Assembly (NCBI RefSeq): GCF_018294505.1
Contig: NC_057800.1
Span: 476,319,037 to 476,383,036, forward strand
Reading direction: 5' to 3'
Source: Triticum aestivum
Lineage: Eukaryota > Streptophyta > Magnoliopsida > Poales > Poaceae
DNA: 64,000 bases
The notes below the pieces were generated by a model. It saw only the letters and a list, made by a program, of their open reading frames with translations. It was not told the DNA's origin and searched no databases. A program made the position numbers and the translations under genes. This document shows, piece by piece, positions 33,994 through 45,233 of this stretch (position 1 is its first letter; the number at the start of each line of letters is the position of its first letter).

Positions 33994-34153
33994 GGCCTTG
34001 CAATTGCTCGAAGTGGGAAATAGACACTTATGCAATTCAATTTCATTAGTGCCCAAGCTCCGCCACTGGCCTTGCAATTGCTCGAAGTTGGAAATAGATG
34101 AAATTCAATTTCCTTAGTACTAAGGCCTTTATTTTTGCCGAGCTCCACCACTG
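33994..34153. repeat. Tandem duplication, about 75-85 bp unit, two copies
   Basis: GGCCTTGCAATTGCTCGAAG begins both copies (33994 and 34068) and both end in a CTCC(G/A)CCACTG string. The second copy has extra bases in the middle. No function is evident. Confidence 0.75.
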
Positions 34154-34915
34154 CCTGTAGGCACAAGATTAAGCATACGATTTGCATATTGTCATGAAAA
34201 TAGAAGTTCTGAAGTATAAAATTGATGCCTGTCCCTACTAATCATATTTTGTTGACAACCTGCTGACAGTGTTATACGCATATACTGACTAATGTAGAGA
34301 ACCACAAGCAGAACTGGTAGATATTAGAAGGTTATTAGTTATTACCCCCACCAATGTATTTCCTTATGTTCTTTGTTACTACAGATCCTCCCTATCATTT
34401 TAAAATCATTACTTTGTTTTCATTGTAACTTTGAAGGAGCAAAGGCAGTGACTTTGATCGGTTTATTTGCATTTAATATTGCTCTTCAGTTGAAAATGAT
34501 TTTGTTAAGCTTCATGCACTAGCCAACGCAACCAAAAAGTCCGAACTTATGGAAAGGGCTAGGCAACCCGCATATACATTTAAACAGATTTTACCACTCT
34601 AATGATGTATTGTTTTCAGCCAGAATTAGGAAAAAATACTTTATGAAAGGGCAGATTGAAAAATCAGCTGACAAATTAAACAACTGTGAATAATTGCGAT
34701 ATGTATTCATATGCATTATGCCACGCTTGGTTACTTCAGTAGGATATAATCTATACAGCTCATTGGAATGGGTTGCTGCAAGCAATAACTAATGATTTGA
34801 CTTCGAAGTTTGTATGTCTTCACATTCAAATCCCACTTAAAACACATATTTCTTACACCAGAGAAGTTGGATAACTTAATATGCGAACTCTGGTGAATCA
34901 CACCATGTGTTGACT

Positions 34916-35070
34916 ATCACCAAAGATTTAGCCATGGACAGGGATGCGTGGAAGTTAGCTATCCACGTGCCATAACCATGACTTGGTTTTGATATCTTAT
35001 GGGTTTCAACTCTAGCCTACCCCAACTGGTTTGGGACTGAAAGGCTTTGTTGTTATTGTTGTTGTGGTGG
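34916..35070 (+). mobile_element. Au-type SINE with 25-bp target duplication
   Basis: Contains GCTATCCACGTGCC, ATCTTATGGGTTTCA and CCTACCCCAACTGGTTTGGG followed by AAGGCTTTGTTGTT and TTG repeats, the 3' end of the Au SINE family as I recall it. A 25-base sequence starting TGGTGAATCACACCATG occurs at 34891-34915 and again at 35071-35095 with one mismatch, the target-site duplication. The 5' end looks truncated. Confidence 0.85.
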
Positions 35071-35461
35071 TGGTGAATCACACCATGCGTTGACTTAATC
35101 TTGTGCTGTTGACATATAAGCCTACTCCAGGGATGCAATGTCCGGATCTATTACCTTAGCTAGTTTATCTTCAAGTTTTTTGCAACATTACTAATCGTTC
35201 GCACCAATCCTCTTGGTTTCTCTGTAACATTGCCTTTATGTTACCACACAAGCATACAAATATGGATGTCTTACTATGTAAACTGCCAAGCTTCGCATAT
35301 TTGATATATGTCGAATTTTAAGTGTGCACTGTAGATCTATTCACTTCATTCTAACAGTTGGTTTCTAATTTGATTTCAGGTAGAGGTGACGATAAAGCAT
35401 AGTTGTTGACTTAGCTTGCAGTGGTTCTTTATCGAAGCTAAGGCAGATAATAATTGGCGTT

Positions 35462-38400
35462 ATGGCATATCGAATGGTATGCGCTCCCCAAGTCATTGAT
35501 CTCGAGTCTGAGCGAGGGCATCCTCATGTTCATTCTGAAAGTTTAATTCACAATGGGAATGATTTGTCCGACCAAGGCAGTCAATATACTGTCAGAGTTG
35601 TAGGCAATGCTATGAATGCTGGTCTTTCTGATACACAGGGTTACTACAATATGAGCATGAATCATCCACATCAGCCTGTTCATAGTTCTCCGCCAAATTT
35701 AGGCGTTGATTCAGGTTTTGTCTTCCCATCAAATATGTACAACCCTTGCATGTCAACATCTATGAACAGATATGTCTCTCATGCTCAGAGCTTTGGATTG
35801 CCTTTAAACCAAGTTGTCTCAGGAAGTATGGATGGAAGTACTAGAAATGAAAATGTCAGCGAAACTGCTAGAGGATTCATTAAAAGGAAAAATGCCGCAG
35901 TGGCAGGAACTTGTCATTTTGTTAATGGATCTGCAAGCTCAAGCTCATCCTCTCATACATCTCAAAATCCTACACATAGGCCATGGGATCCTTCTTTTGA
36001 GTCAAATGTTTTTCCTAATGTCACACCATTCAACCCATCAGAATATCATAGCCACAGCACTTGGCCATCTGTGGAAGGATCTTCCATTACTGGATCAAAT
36101 GGGTTTAATTTGATGGCTGCTCACCCAGAATCAGCACAGCATGGTAACTATACATTTCAATCAAGTCATGCTAGTCAGTGCTTTCAACCTGCCAGCACTA
36201 CTTGGGTTTCCCAGGCTGCAACTGGAATTGTGGAAGGAGTACCACAGTGGTCATACATCAATGCAATGTCTAGTGTTCCAGGTACGTAAGCAACTAATAG
36301 AACAGATCTGAGTTTCCTACTGATAATGAAAACAGATTTGGAAAGAGTTGTACTTTCTAAGGATAAGAATCATTGTTCAATGCTTCTTTTAGTTGTTGGC
36401 AATGTGCATTGATGGCTAAACTAATAGTTTAGCTTTACATGTTAAGTGTCAGAAGCTTAGTAGAAAAATGGCCCCACCTACAAAATGAAATTGTGACAGA
36501 AGTGAAGTACAATTGATAGCATTTATCTTTCAGCTGTCAGATTTGCTTGTTCAGGGGAAATAATTGGTACCTCTTGCTTCCAGCAGGCAGATTTGCACAT
36601 TCAGGGGCCACAGAAATAGTGAATGGAGGCTTTCATGAATATCAGAATGGCCCTTCAACCATTTCTCAAGGGCATTTACCTTATTTTCATCAACATGCTG
36701 TGCATAGCATGCAACCTCATAATCCACTGGATCATACACGAGTGCAAGTCCCTTACCAACAAGGCCACAATAATGGCATCTTGCATAGTGGGGTAAATCA
36801 TTCTGGTAACCGGTTCCACTTGAGTCCAAGAACTCCAGGTCTCTTCTCTAATTCTGAGCGGTCTTTTGGGCCTCCACAGCATCCGTTCCTGGTGAACCCA
36901 GTTAATCATAGGAACTTAAGAATTTTGCCACCTCTGGTTAGTCTGCACCTCACTTCATTTATTTATTTTACAATTTCTGGTATTCAAATACCAAATAACT
37001 CAATAACTATTAGGATCACCATTTGCCTAATATGATACATCTGGTGTGTTCTTTTCCTTTTTGTGGAATGTTGGGAACTTTATAGGAGTCTTGCATGTCT
37101 TGGACTTGTGCTTTAGTGCATTCATACCTTAATGTGTTTTATGTGCTAAGTTATGGAATTTTGAATCTTACAAACTGGAATTCTTTTTACCGATTTCTAA
37201 ATGGCCGATGTCCTTCAATGTAGAACTGGAAGTGACCAGCCTTGCAATTATCTTGTTCTGGAAATGTTATCCATTGCATTGTTGTTAAGTCTCTTAATAT
37301 TCTTGGGGAGTTCTTATTGAAATGTGTTAAGCTATGTGTTGGTTATTAGATTCAAGAAATTGTATTAGTTGATTCTTGTTGTGTTGTATGAATGCCTCGG
37401 GCCTACTGAAGCTTTTGCTTGGATACAATGTTTCTCACATTTGAAATTGCCTCTTGTTATTTTTATTTCTGGTCAACAGGAAGACGACTATTATACTCAT
37501 GCATTTGACCTCATGTCCTTCCTGCCGCTATTTATTTGTTTTATGTTACCATGTTTTCCTTGGTGATGTGCGTGATACACACCTTGCAAAGTTACATGTA
37601 CCTTCTTATGTAAGCAATCTCTTTCATGGACCCTGTGTACCAGAAGCTGAACCCATGTCTTGAGTACTACTTGCATGATCAGAGATAACCTTAATTGATG
37701 CGATTGATTAGGTTCTTGGCTGATTTTTTAAGCAGAAGTGGTCTTAATTTCAAATCCATCCGTGCAGACAGACTCGTTTCACTTGTGACAAACTTACAAT
37801 TGTCACAGATAGTATTAACTTCTAAGTCCAGGCGTGCAAACTGGTTATAGTGTAGACCTCTTGAGGTCCCTGTTTTTTTGTTTCCGTTGAGGATGTCAAT
37901 GGTATACATGTAGTTATATAACTATTTGTTGGCCCTGCAGCAGCATGGTGCAATCATGGATTTTTCGAGGTTGTATGAGGGGTCAAATGTAGTAGATGAG
38001 CATAGAGATATGCGTCTAGATATAGACAGCATGACCTATGAGGTACGTAAAGCTCATTCAGCCTTTGTGACTTCACCTCACACGGTATATCTTTTCTGAT
38101 CTATTCTTTTATTTCTATCACAGGAGCTTTTAGCATTAGAAGAGCACATTGGAGACGTCAATACAGGTCTGGCAAAAAGCCACATTGTAGATAAATTGAA
38201 GACTAGCTTATATGTGCCAGGAGCAACCTGCGTGTCTAATCAGTCATCTGAACCTTCCACAGAGAATGAGGCTTGCATAATATGCCAGGTGCTTCCCTTT
38301 CACTATATTGTTTGTTACCTTGCCTTAGCCATGTAAAATTTCAGCTGTTCCAAACTAATGAATTGTCAACCAGCCATCGAATTCGTGTTGAACCACCATC

Positions 38401-40423
38401 ACATCTATTGAATGTTTAATGAACTTGATCGCTTGAACTTAGCGTTCTGCACGGTCTAAACTTAATACTTATGGATCTAAAGTAATGACTATAGCTTATG
38501 CGATGACTGATAATGCATCTACTTATACTACAGCGAGCAATGGCTAGTGCAGTATTGTAGGACCACCTCGTCTACAGCATATTACCCACCTCTGCGCAGT
38601 AGTGTCGTGTTGATGTTGAGAAATGTTTGTTGCTTATTTTGACAGTACAGTGTACCCACATCCCTTCAGCTTTCTGTCCATAAGAGAACCTATTTTCTCT
38701 AGGATTACTACTTAGTAAATTTAGTTGGAAATTAGCATTAGCAAATGCGCCGATGCATGGTGATGATCATCTAGAACAAAGTTACTCTGTTTCTTATTAG
38801 ACAGTATAGTGTTCCCACTTCCTTTGGCTTATGTACATAAAATAACTTATTTCTCTAGGATTACTCCTTGGTAAATTGAGCTGGAAACTACTATTAGCAG
38901 ATGGACCGATGTATGGTGATAATCATGTAGAACAAAGTTACTAAGGAGTGGTAGTTGGTAAATGGCCACCCATGCTTTTCTTCGCCATAAATATTGATTG
39001 GATTTGGAAAGGCGATGTCATGAGGATCGGTCACCCATGTGCTAGGCCCATGGTTCCAATCAAGTGATATGAACTCTTTAGTATCTCTTTAAGTAGAATT
39101 GTATCATTAAAAATTTTAAATTTAAATTAGTAATTAAGCAACTAGAGGTAAGATAGGAGAGGCTTCTTTTAGTGCTCCACCTATGTGTGAACATTTATAC
39201 TTTGCAGGGTGGTGACATGGCAGCATGCATGCCCCCCCTGTGATGTGCTAGTTCACTACCACCTCCATTCTAAATAAGGTGGGCATGCATTCCAAAATCC
39301 AACTTTGACCATAAATTATACCAATATACACTATATTTTTATGACTTCAAAATTATATCATTGAAAACTTATTTTGAATACAAATCCAACTGTTTAATTT
39401 TTGTGACGTATAACCCATATTTGGTTGGTCTAATTTATGGTCAAAGTTCAATTTTAATGGTCAAAGTTCAATTTTAAAATGTGTGTGCACCTTATTTATT
39501 GGAATGGAGGGAGTACATACTTATCAAGTTTTTTACAGTGATTTATTTATTTAGTTTTGTGATCAGTGAGTGATTATAACTGGTCATTTAAATAGTCATG
39601 CATGCACACGAATCGCTATGATAGATCTGATGGCATTCAAAGGTGGAGCCGCTGCTCCATGGTTTACCTGAACATTAGTGATAAGATATCCCTTAGCTTT
39701 GGGCTTGCAGCCAATAGTTTAGATTATTAGCCCTCAATATAAAGAGGACACATTGAGATGAATTGATCAACCTGGAAGTACTAAACTCTGTCGTCCATCT
39801 AGTTTGTCCTCCCAATCCAAAAGGCTTGCCTGTTCTTAGTGCATAAACCCTTGTGATCATTTCGCGAACTTTGTGTAACTCTTCTACTTCTAGTAAAAAT
39901 TCTGGTGTCCTTGCCCGATAATAAGCACTAGCTGGTTGGTGAAGCATAATCCTCGCGTGAGGGAATGCTATACGCTTGGTGGTTCTCCTCCAAGCAGAAT
40001 GAAGGACGCCATGGAGGTGGCTATTCTGAGGCATATTGTATATATATCTGGTGTCACCGTTTGCATCGTATCAAAAATAACCATTCCTGAGATTAGCCAT
40101 CCGCCTGGGGAGTTCATAAACAAAAAAAATACCTTTCCTAGATGAGCATTGCCAACTGGCGATATTTATCCTCGTGGGCCCTGGTTCATGACAGGAGGAG
40201 GAGAATCTAGTTTCACGCTGGCGTCCAATCTATTCCCAGTTCCTAGTTCTAAAGAACTGTCACTTGATGTATCTTGCAGGAGGAGTACGAGGCTGAGGAC
40301 TGCGTTGGAATCCTGGATTGTGGCCACAGATACCATGCGGTGTGCTTAAAACAGTGGCTGACGGTAAAGAACCTATGCCCCATCTGCAAGACAACAGCTT
40401 TGTCTGCGGGTAGAAGAAGTTGA
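35462..40423 (+). CDS. RING-H2 E3 ubiquitin ligase, HIP1/MBR-like (five coding exons)
   Basis: Predicted exons 35462-36281, 36587-36936, 37941-38042, 38124-38288 and 40280-40423 join in frame to 526 residues, and every intron is GT..AG. The first 390 residues are Ser/Asn/His/Pro-rich and probably disordered. A helical segment with [20 protein letters not shown] follows (about 421-440), the conserved stretch before the RING in HIP1/MBR/RHG1A-type ligases. The C-terminus is a RING-H2 finger: C475, C478, C493, H495, H498, C501, C512, C515, complete and ending 11 residues before the stop. Such proteins pass ubiquitin from an E2 to a substrate; Arabidopsis MBR1/2 act on a Mediator subunit, but the target here is unknown. 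The last intron (1991 bp) splits the RING after C478 and holds a Stowaway MITE. Confidence 0.9.
38627..38942. repeat. Tandem duplication, about 155-160 bp unit, in RING-gene intron 4
   Basis: Copy one (38627-38785) and copy two (38788-38942) share GACAGTA(C/T)AGTGT, TTTCTCTAGGATTACT, CGATG(C/T)ATGGTGAT and AGAACAAAGTTACT in the same order, with many substitutions between. It is old, to judge by the divergence. No coding content. Confidence 0.8.
39259..39513. mobile_element. Stowaway-type MITE (255 bp) in the intron that splits the RING domain
   Basis: Left end CCACCTCCATTCTAAATAAG and right end CTTATTTATTGGAATGGAGG are inverted repeats, with TA duplications at 39257-39258 and 39514-39515. 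Inner sequence (AACTTTGACCATAAATTA against TAATTTATGGTCAAAGTT) also pairs. Confidence 0.88.
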
Positions 40424-41600
40424 TAACAAACAGGATTAATCTTTATCAGTTATTTGCTTGACAAACATTCAGATCAATTTTGTACATAAGAAGCGGTAGA
40501 CTATTCTGCTACCTGTATTTGTTGTTCACCTTGTGATTGGGAGTAACTCGGCTTCCAAAAACTGTACAGACATAACATTGATCGTTCTATTCAAATGTAG
40601 AATGTTTATAAATTACTCAGTTGGACATACAGTGTATCATATGGTGGATCCGAAGGTAACTCTTAGAGTGGCATCTCTAGAAACTACCCTGTATATATGT
40701 TGGTTACCCTAAAACAAACAGAAACATGTGTTTTTTACATTATTTATTAATCTTAAGAGAACTGATAATTGTTTCTGTTATTGGAGAGATTGATCTGAGA
40801 GTGCCCAGCCGAGCACGAGTTTTTCAGCATATGGCTTTGGACGACAATGTTCTGTATTGTATAATGGATTATTCAACTCCGTCGTGCAGTTTGGTTGAAA
40901 CATGAGAAACAAAACCTCGAATCTACTCCTATTGTGACGGGATTTGTCTTAATTTCATTGCATATGTTGTATTTTCTGCCATTGTTTTCATATCTTTTAA
41001 TAAGGGGACATATGGTGTTTTTGTTTTCTTAGTGGCTGTACCGTACAAGTAAAAGATAGTTTTGCCCTAGAACTCTTCCCCTAATATTATAGCTTGTGCG
41101 CCGTACTTGCCTTGAGAGAATCTTCCCTGAAGGATCTCTGCACCCATCCCCAGGTAACAAAACGTGATGAAGGAAGGCCAGTCGCGCCAACTGCCAAATG
41201 AGCACACGAAAATGAAAGGAGAAGCAAAGAGAATGCTACTACTACTACATGAAGCCAAGTCAAGCCTGGCACATGCTTATATTCGCAAATTCAATTTTGT
41301 ACATATCGTTTTGCGAGATGAGAGTCGTTGACACATGTATGTACAGAGATGCATGCCCGGTCGGTCACGGAGACGAAGCCAGGACCGGGACAACGAGCGG
41401 CTCGATGGTCGTCATCATCTCTCGCTTGGCTTTCTCTACCTCCCCACCACCCCCCACGAAACCAACGCCATCCGCGGCGACCCCTTCTTCCCTTACCTGA
41501 GACACTTCTCCCCAAAGCGAACCAACCCAGCTGAAAAGAAGCGAGACGCGCCGCACCGCGTTGCCTTTGTATCGTGCCTCTATTTAGCTCAAGAGGAGAG
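40424..41600. other. RING-gene 3' UTR and RABA1 upstream region
   Basis: AT-rich sequence to about 41100, then GC-richer DNA leading to the Rab gene. A CTATTTAG string at 41579-41586 followed by a GA-rich leader (41592-41650) may be the RABA1 core promoter and 5' UTR. No other gene is seen. Confidence 0.45.
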
Positions 41601-41718
41601 GATAGGAGAGGAGAGGAGAGGCGCGCGGGAAGGGGAAGGAGATCAAATCTTAGGAAACCATCGGTTGATCGAGCAGCGGCGGCGACGCAGAAGCAGCAGG
41701 AAGCAGGAGGGGAGGGGG

Positions 41719-42782
41719 ATGGCGGTGGCGTATCGCGCGGAGGAGGAGTACGACTACCTGTTCAAGGTGGTGCTGATCGGGGACAGCGGCGTGGGCAAGT
41801 CCAACCTGCTGTCGCGCTTCGCCAGGGACGAGTTCAGCCTCGACACCAGGTCCACCATCGGCGTCGAGTTCGCCACCAAGACCGTCCGCGTCGACGGCAA
41901 GCTCGTCAAGGCGCAGATCTGGGACACCGCCGGCCAAGAAAGGTACCAATACTCTCCACCTCCTGCTCCTTCTCTTTTGCCCGCCACCTGTATGAGATAT
42001 TGCTGCTTTGCCTGTCCACCTCTTTCTTTCTCCCACCGCTTGCCGTCGATTCAGTTTAGTTCAGCTTGATCGATCGATCGATCGATCGTAGTAATTGATG
42101 ACTAACCCAAGGACTTGCGATGACTCCTTTCCCGTTGCCATGCTTGTGATTTCAATAGCAATCTGTAAACAACTCACTCTGAACTGCAGATGTCCTTCGA
42201 AATAGGAGTATCTTTATTAGCAATACAATGTGCATCTTTCTGGTTGCGTGTAACCGCATTTCCACATTGACACCAGTACCAAGTTGGCTAATCACTTTAC
42301 GTACGTGCGTGCGTTGCACTCGCACCCGCGGCTCTCTCTATGTGTGTAGGTACCGGGCCATCACCAGCGCCTACTACCGGGGCGCCGTGGGCGCGCTCGT
42401 GGTGTACGATGTGACGCGCCACATCACGTTCGAGAACGCGGAGCGGTGGCTGACGGAGCTCCGCGACCACACGGACGCCAACATCGTGGTGATGCTGGTC
42501 GGGAACAAGGCGGACCTGCGCCACCTCAGGGCCGTCTCGCCCGAGGAGGCCAGGGCCTTCGCGGAGCGCCACCGCACCTTCTCCATGGAGACGTCCGCGC
42601 TGGAGGCCACCAACGTGGAGGACGCCTTCACGGAGGTGCTCGGCGAGATCTACCGCGTCGTCAGCAAGAAGGCCCTCGACATCGGCGACGACCCCGCCGC
42701 GCCGCCCAGGGGCAAGACCATCGACGTCGGCGGCAAGGACGACGTCACCCCGGTGAACACGGGCGGCTGCTGCTCGGCCTAG
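41719..42782 (+). CDS. RABA1: RABA1-type (Rab11-class) small GTPase, two exons
   Basis: Exons 41719-41942 and 42350-42782 join within the codon for R75 to give 218 residues, the normal Rab length. All GTPase motifs are present: GDSGVGKS (21-28), the switch I threonine T46 in STIGVEF, WDTAGQE (68-74), NKAD (127-130) and ETSAL (155-159). The C-terminus GGCCSA carries the double cysteine that is geranylgeranylated for membrane attachment. [12 protein letters not shown] and [12 protein letters not shown] point to the RABA1 subgroup, which acts in trans-Golgi/recycling-endosome to plasma-membrane traffic. An intron right after DTAGQER is typical of plant RABA genes. The coding sequence is GC-rich at third positions, unlike its two neighbours. 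The reading frame is open 128 codons upstream of this ATG, but family N-termini fit the chosen start. Confidence 0.96.
42068..42088. repeat. GATC microsatellite in the RABA1 intron
   Basis: Five perfect GATC units plus one base within the 407-bp intron. A self-complementary repeat, useful only as a marker. Confidence 0.9.
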
Positions 42783-43397
42783 TCAAACTCTCTCCCTCTT
42801 TCTCTCTGCCGGAGACGGTGGTAGGTGATGCCGTGTGTGTGCGTGCTAGGGTGTAACAGGCATGTCGCGACCGTGATGATTATTGATTATTGGTCAAAAC
42901 GCTCTGGGGGTGGTTGATACCTTGATATCATATGCTTGATTGATACGTACTATACATACAGCGTGTAGTACTACCGGGAGAAGACGTCGTGCGTGTGATG
43001 TTGCAAGTTGCAACCATGGTCCGCGTCCGTGTTCAGTTCAGGTCCAAAAAAACGCGTTAGGGTGTGACAATTTTCGGTCAAGGCGCTTCATCATCAGGTA
43101 AAAAATAGAAGCGACTCCGATGAAGACGAAACGGCCGTCGTGCAGAAAGTGCATATGCCGGCGATGTCCGCGTCGGAACACGGCCGCGGAAGGATATGCA
43201 TAATTTAAGAACACTATTATGCGTTGACGCAAGCCCTACCAGCTCAGGACGGCGGGTGGGATCGGAGAAGGATATTGCAAAATGCCTAGCATCTTTTTTT
43301 AGCTTCTTTAAGGGATATAAAAGCCAAGTTTATTTATCAAAGTCTACATGGTGTGGGATACAACTCCGATCATGTGAAACTGGGCTTTAAGGTTAAC
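42783..43397. other. RABA1 3' UTR and flanking intergenic DNA
   Basis: No gene seen. The 17-base word TGGGCTTTAAGGTTAAC at 43381-43397 recurs at 44793 and 44828, on the other side of the LINE piece. Confidence 0.5.
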
Positions 43398-44792
43398 AGA
43401 AGAGGTCATATTTGATGAGTGGGAAATGGACAAAAAATTAACATTTGAGAAGATGCATGTATCTCAAATTGTGTCACTAGAAAAATTATAACGCCTAAGG
43501 GGGGCATCTGTTAACTGAGGAGATGATCTCACTGATCCTGCCTCCAACAATTGGGATGAACACCTAATCAGATAAACTATGTGGCCCATTGATGCACAAC
43601 GGATTCTTTCAGTTTCACTCTCGCAACATGATATGCCAGATTTCATTGTTTGGAGTTATACGAAAAATGGTATATTCTCGGTTCGACCAGCTTATTCCGT
43701 GGAGTGGGACCATCAGTATGGCAGCAAATTAAAATACTCTAATGGGATGGGACGAACCACAGTTAACCCTATTTGAAACAAGATATGGAAGTTATCTTGT
43801 CCGACAAAAGTTATTTTTTTTATATGGCGTACACTATATGGAACACTCCCCCACCGGGTTACGCTCGCTAATAGACATATGAAGGTCTCGCCCATTTGTC
43901 CCACTTGCTTTGAGGGCTTAGAAGATACGAAGCATATGCTTTTCCGTTGTAGTAAAGAAAATGGGGTTTGGGAAAGGCTGGGGATGGATGATATTATTGA
44001 TAAAGCTTGCGAGATTGACCATTCTGGAGAGGCAGTGTTAAAGTACTTACTACTTCTTCCGGGCCAAGGTTTGAGGATAATGGATTACCACAATGTGCGT
44101 GAGATGATTGCTGTCTCAGCATGGTATTTATGGTGGGAAAGACGAAAGTTGATGCACAAGGAGAAAACTCAAAATGCACTTCAGATTTCAATGGGGGTTC
44201 TAGCCCTTACCACAAACTTCATAAATGCATTGTCCCCCAAGGCTTCTACGAAGGAGGATGGTCTTGTCCCCCCAGAGCTTTTGTGAAACTTAACACTGAT
44301 GCTTCTTTTGACCATGACCTGCTTAGGGGAACAATGGGGGGCAGATTTATTGCTAGAGGGATTGGAAAGATTGACTATTGCGTGGATGTGTTGATGGCGG
44401 AAGCTTTAGCCCTCAAGTTTGGTCTAACACTAGCGCAAAGGGCGGGATGTAATCGTCTTATTATTAACTCAGACAACATGAAGGTGATTGATACTATGCA
44501 GGATGGAGGACAGTCAGCAAGCACGACAACAACAATCTTCGACGATTGTTTTCATTATGCATGTGATTTCATTACTACTAGATTTGAACATTGTAATAGA
44601 GAAGCAAATAAAGTAGCTCATGAGCTCGCTAGATTAGCTAGATTTTCTTTGACTTCTGTTTGGTTTGAGGAACCATTAAATGAAATTGTAATGCTCCTCG
44701 CAAACGATGTACTATTTATCTCTAATGAATAAGACTTCGGTGTTTTTTTAAAGAGTTGTGATCAGTTTTTTATTTTTTGAGGGGAGATCAGA
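43398..44792 (+). mobile_element. LINE-type retrotransposon 3' portion with RNase H domain
   Basis: Plus-strand fragment: a broken zinc-binding RT-associated region (about 43490-43990, with DFIVWSYTKNGIFSVRPAYS and CPTCFEGLEDTKHMLFRC) then an RNase H domain (44270-44732). The 5' part is missing. It is bounded by the 17-base repeat TGGGCTTTAAGGTTAAC (43381-43397 and 44793-44809), a candidate target duplication. No poly-A tail is seen, only T-rich sequence near the right end, so the exact boundaries are uncertain. Confidence 0.75.
43879..44732 (+). pseudogene. LINE zinc-binding domain and RNase H (frameshifted)
   Basis: Two overlapping frames. At 43879-44286 comes a Cys/His cluster (CPTC, CSKENGVWERLG) and a WYLWWERRKLMHKEK helix. 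From about 44121-44732 there is a plant-type RNase H (RVT_3) with KLNTDASFD, MAEALALKFGL, NSDNMKVID and CNREANKVAHELA, retaining the acidic D..E..D residues and a late histidine. A one-base shift near 44280 separates them. In a live LINE the RNase H removes the RNA strand after target-primed copying. It could be mistaken for a host 'RNase H-like' gene, but the preceding domain marks it as transposon-derived. Confidence 0.8.
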
Positions 44793-44867
44793 TGGGCTTT
44801 AAGGTTAACCAAGTAGTTGCGATCAAATGGGCTTTAAGGTTAACCAAGCAATCGCGATCAGATGGGG
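44786..44867. repeat. 35-bp tandem repeat, just over two copies
   Basis: GATCARATGGGCTTTAAGGT.. starts at 44786 and 44821, and GATCAGATGGG starts a third partial copy at 44856. Each full unit contains the 17-base word also found at 43381. Confidence 0.85.
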
Positions 44868-45108
44868 GCAGTGGACCAATGTAACCAGACGGGTGATCCA
44901 CTTTACCAGACGCACACTCTCATTTGAGACCTTGCCTATGGGTAGAACCTCGAGGCGTTCCCCTAGGGGTTCTCTTCCTCCGGGCGACTGCATTGGAGTA
45001 CCCAAATTCCTCACGGTCCGACGAGGCCTTCCTGTTGGGGCTTGAGTCATCGAGGTCCAGAAAACGTACTATGTATAGTGCATGGCGAAGTCGCCTCCTG
45101 TGGCGATT

Positions 45109-45126
45109 GGGGGGGGGGGGGGGGGG
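45109..45126 (+). repeat. Run of 18 G
   Basis: Eighteen consecutive guanines, followed by more G-rich sequence. Runs this long can form quadruplexes and are prone to length error in sequencing. Confidence 0.9.
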
Positions 45127-45233
45127 CGATGGGAGGAAGGATGGTTCTGGGGACGAGAGAGAGGAAGCATGGGGCTGAGATCGGACGTGAGGAGAGGTCG
45201 ACTGAACATATTGGGGAGGATGGAGGAAGTGGT

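Larger units (their letters stand above)
32099..35379 (+). other. Large 5' UTR intron of the RING gene (probable)
   Basis: About 3.3 kb of AT-rich, T-run-rich DNA without coding signal, ending in a good acceptor (TTTGATTTCAG) upstream of the ATG at 35462. It contains a tandem duplication (33994-34153) and an Au-type SINE (34916-35070). Confidence 0.5.

Noticed and set aside
41335..41718. In-frame open extension of 128 codons upstream of the RABA1 start
   Set aside because: The extension has no similarity to Rab proteins, lies over the GA-rich 5' UTR and promoter-like sequence, and the ATG at 41719 gives the standard N-terminus for the family.
41650..42036. Frames on the minus strand over the RABA1 exons (41650-42036, 42297-42631)
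   Set aside because: Antisense shadows of a GC-rich exon; no recognisable protein.
43879..44732. Candidate host RNase H-like gene
   Set aside because: A LINE zinc-binding domain directly precedes it with a frameshift, and the 5' part is missing, so it is a transposon remnant.
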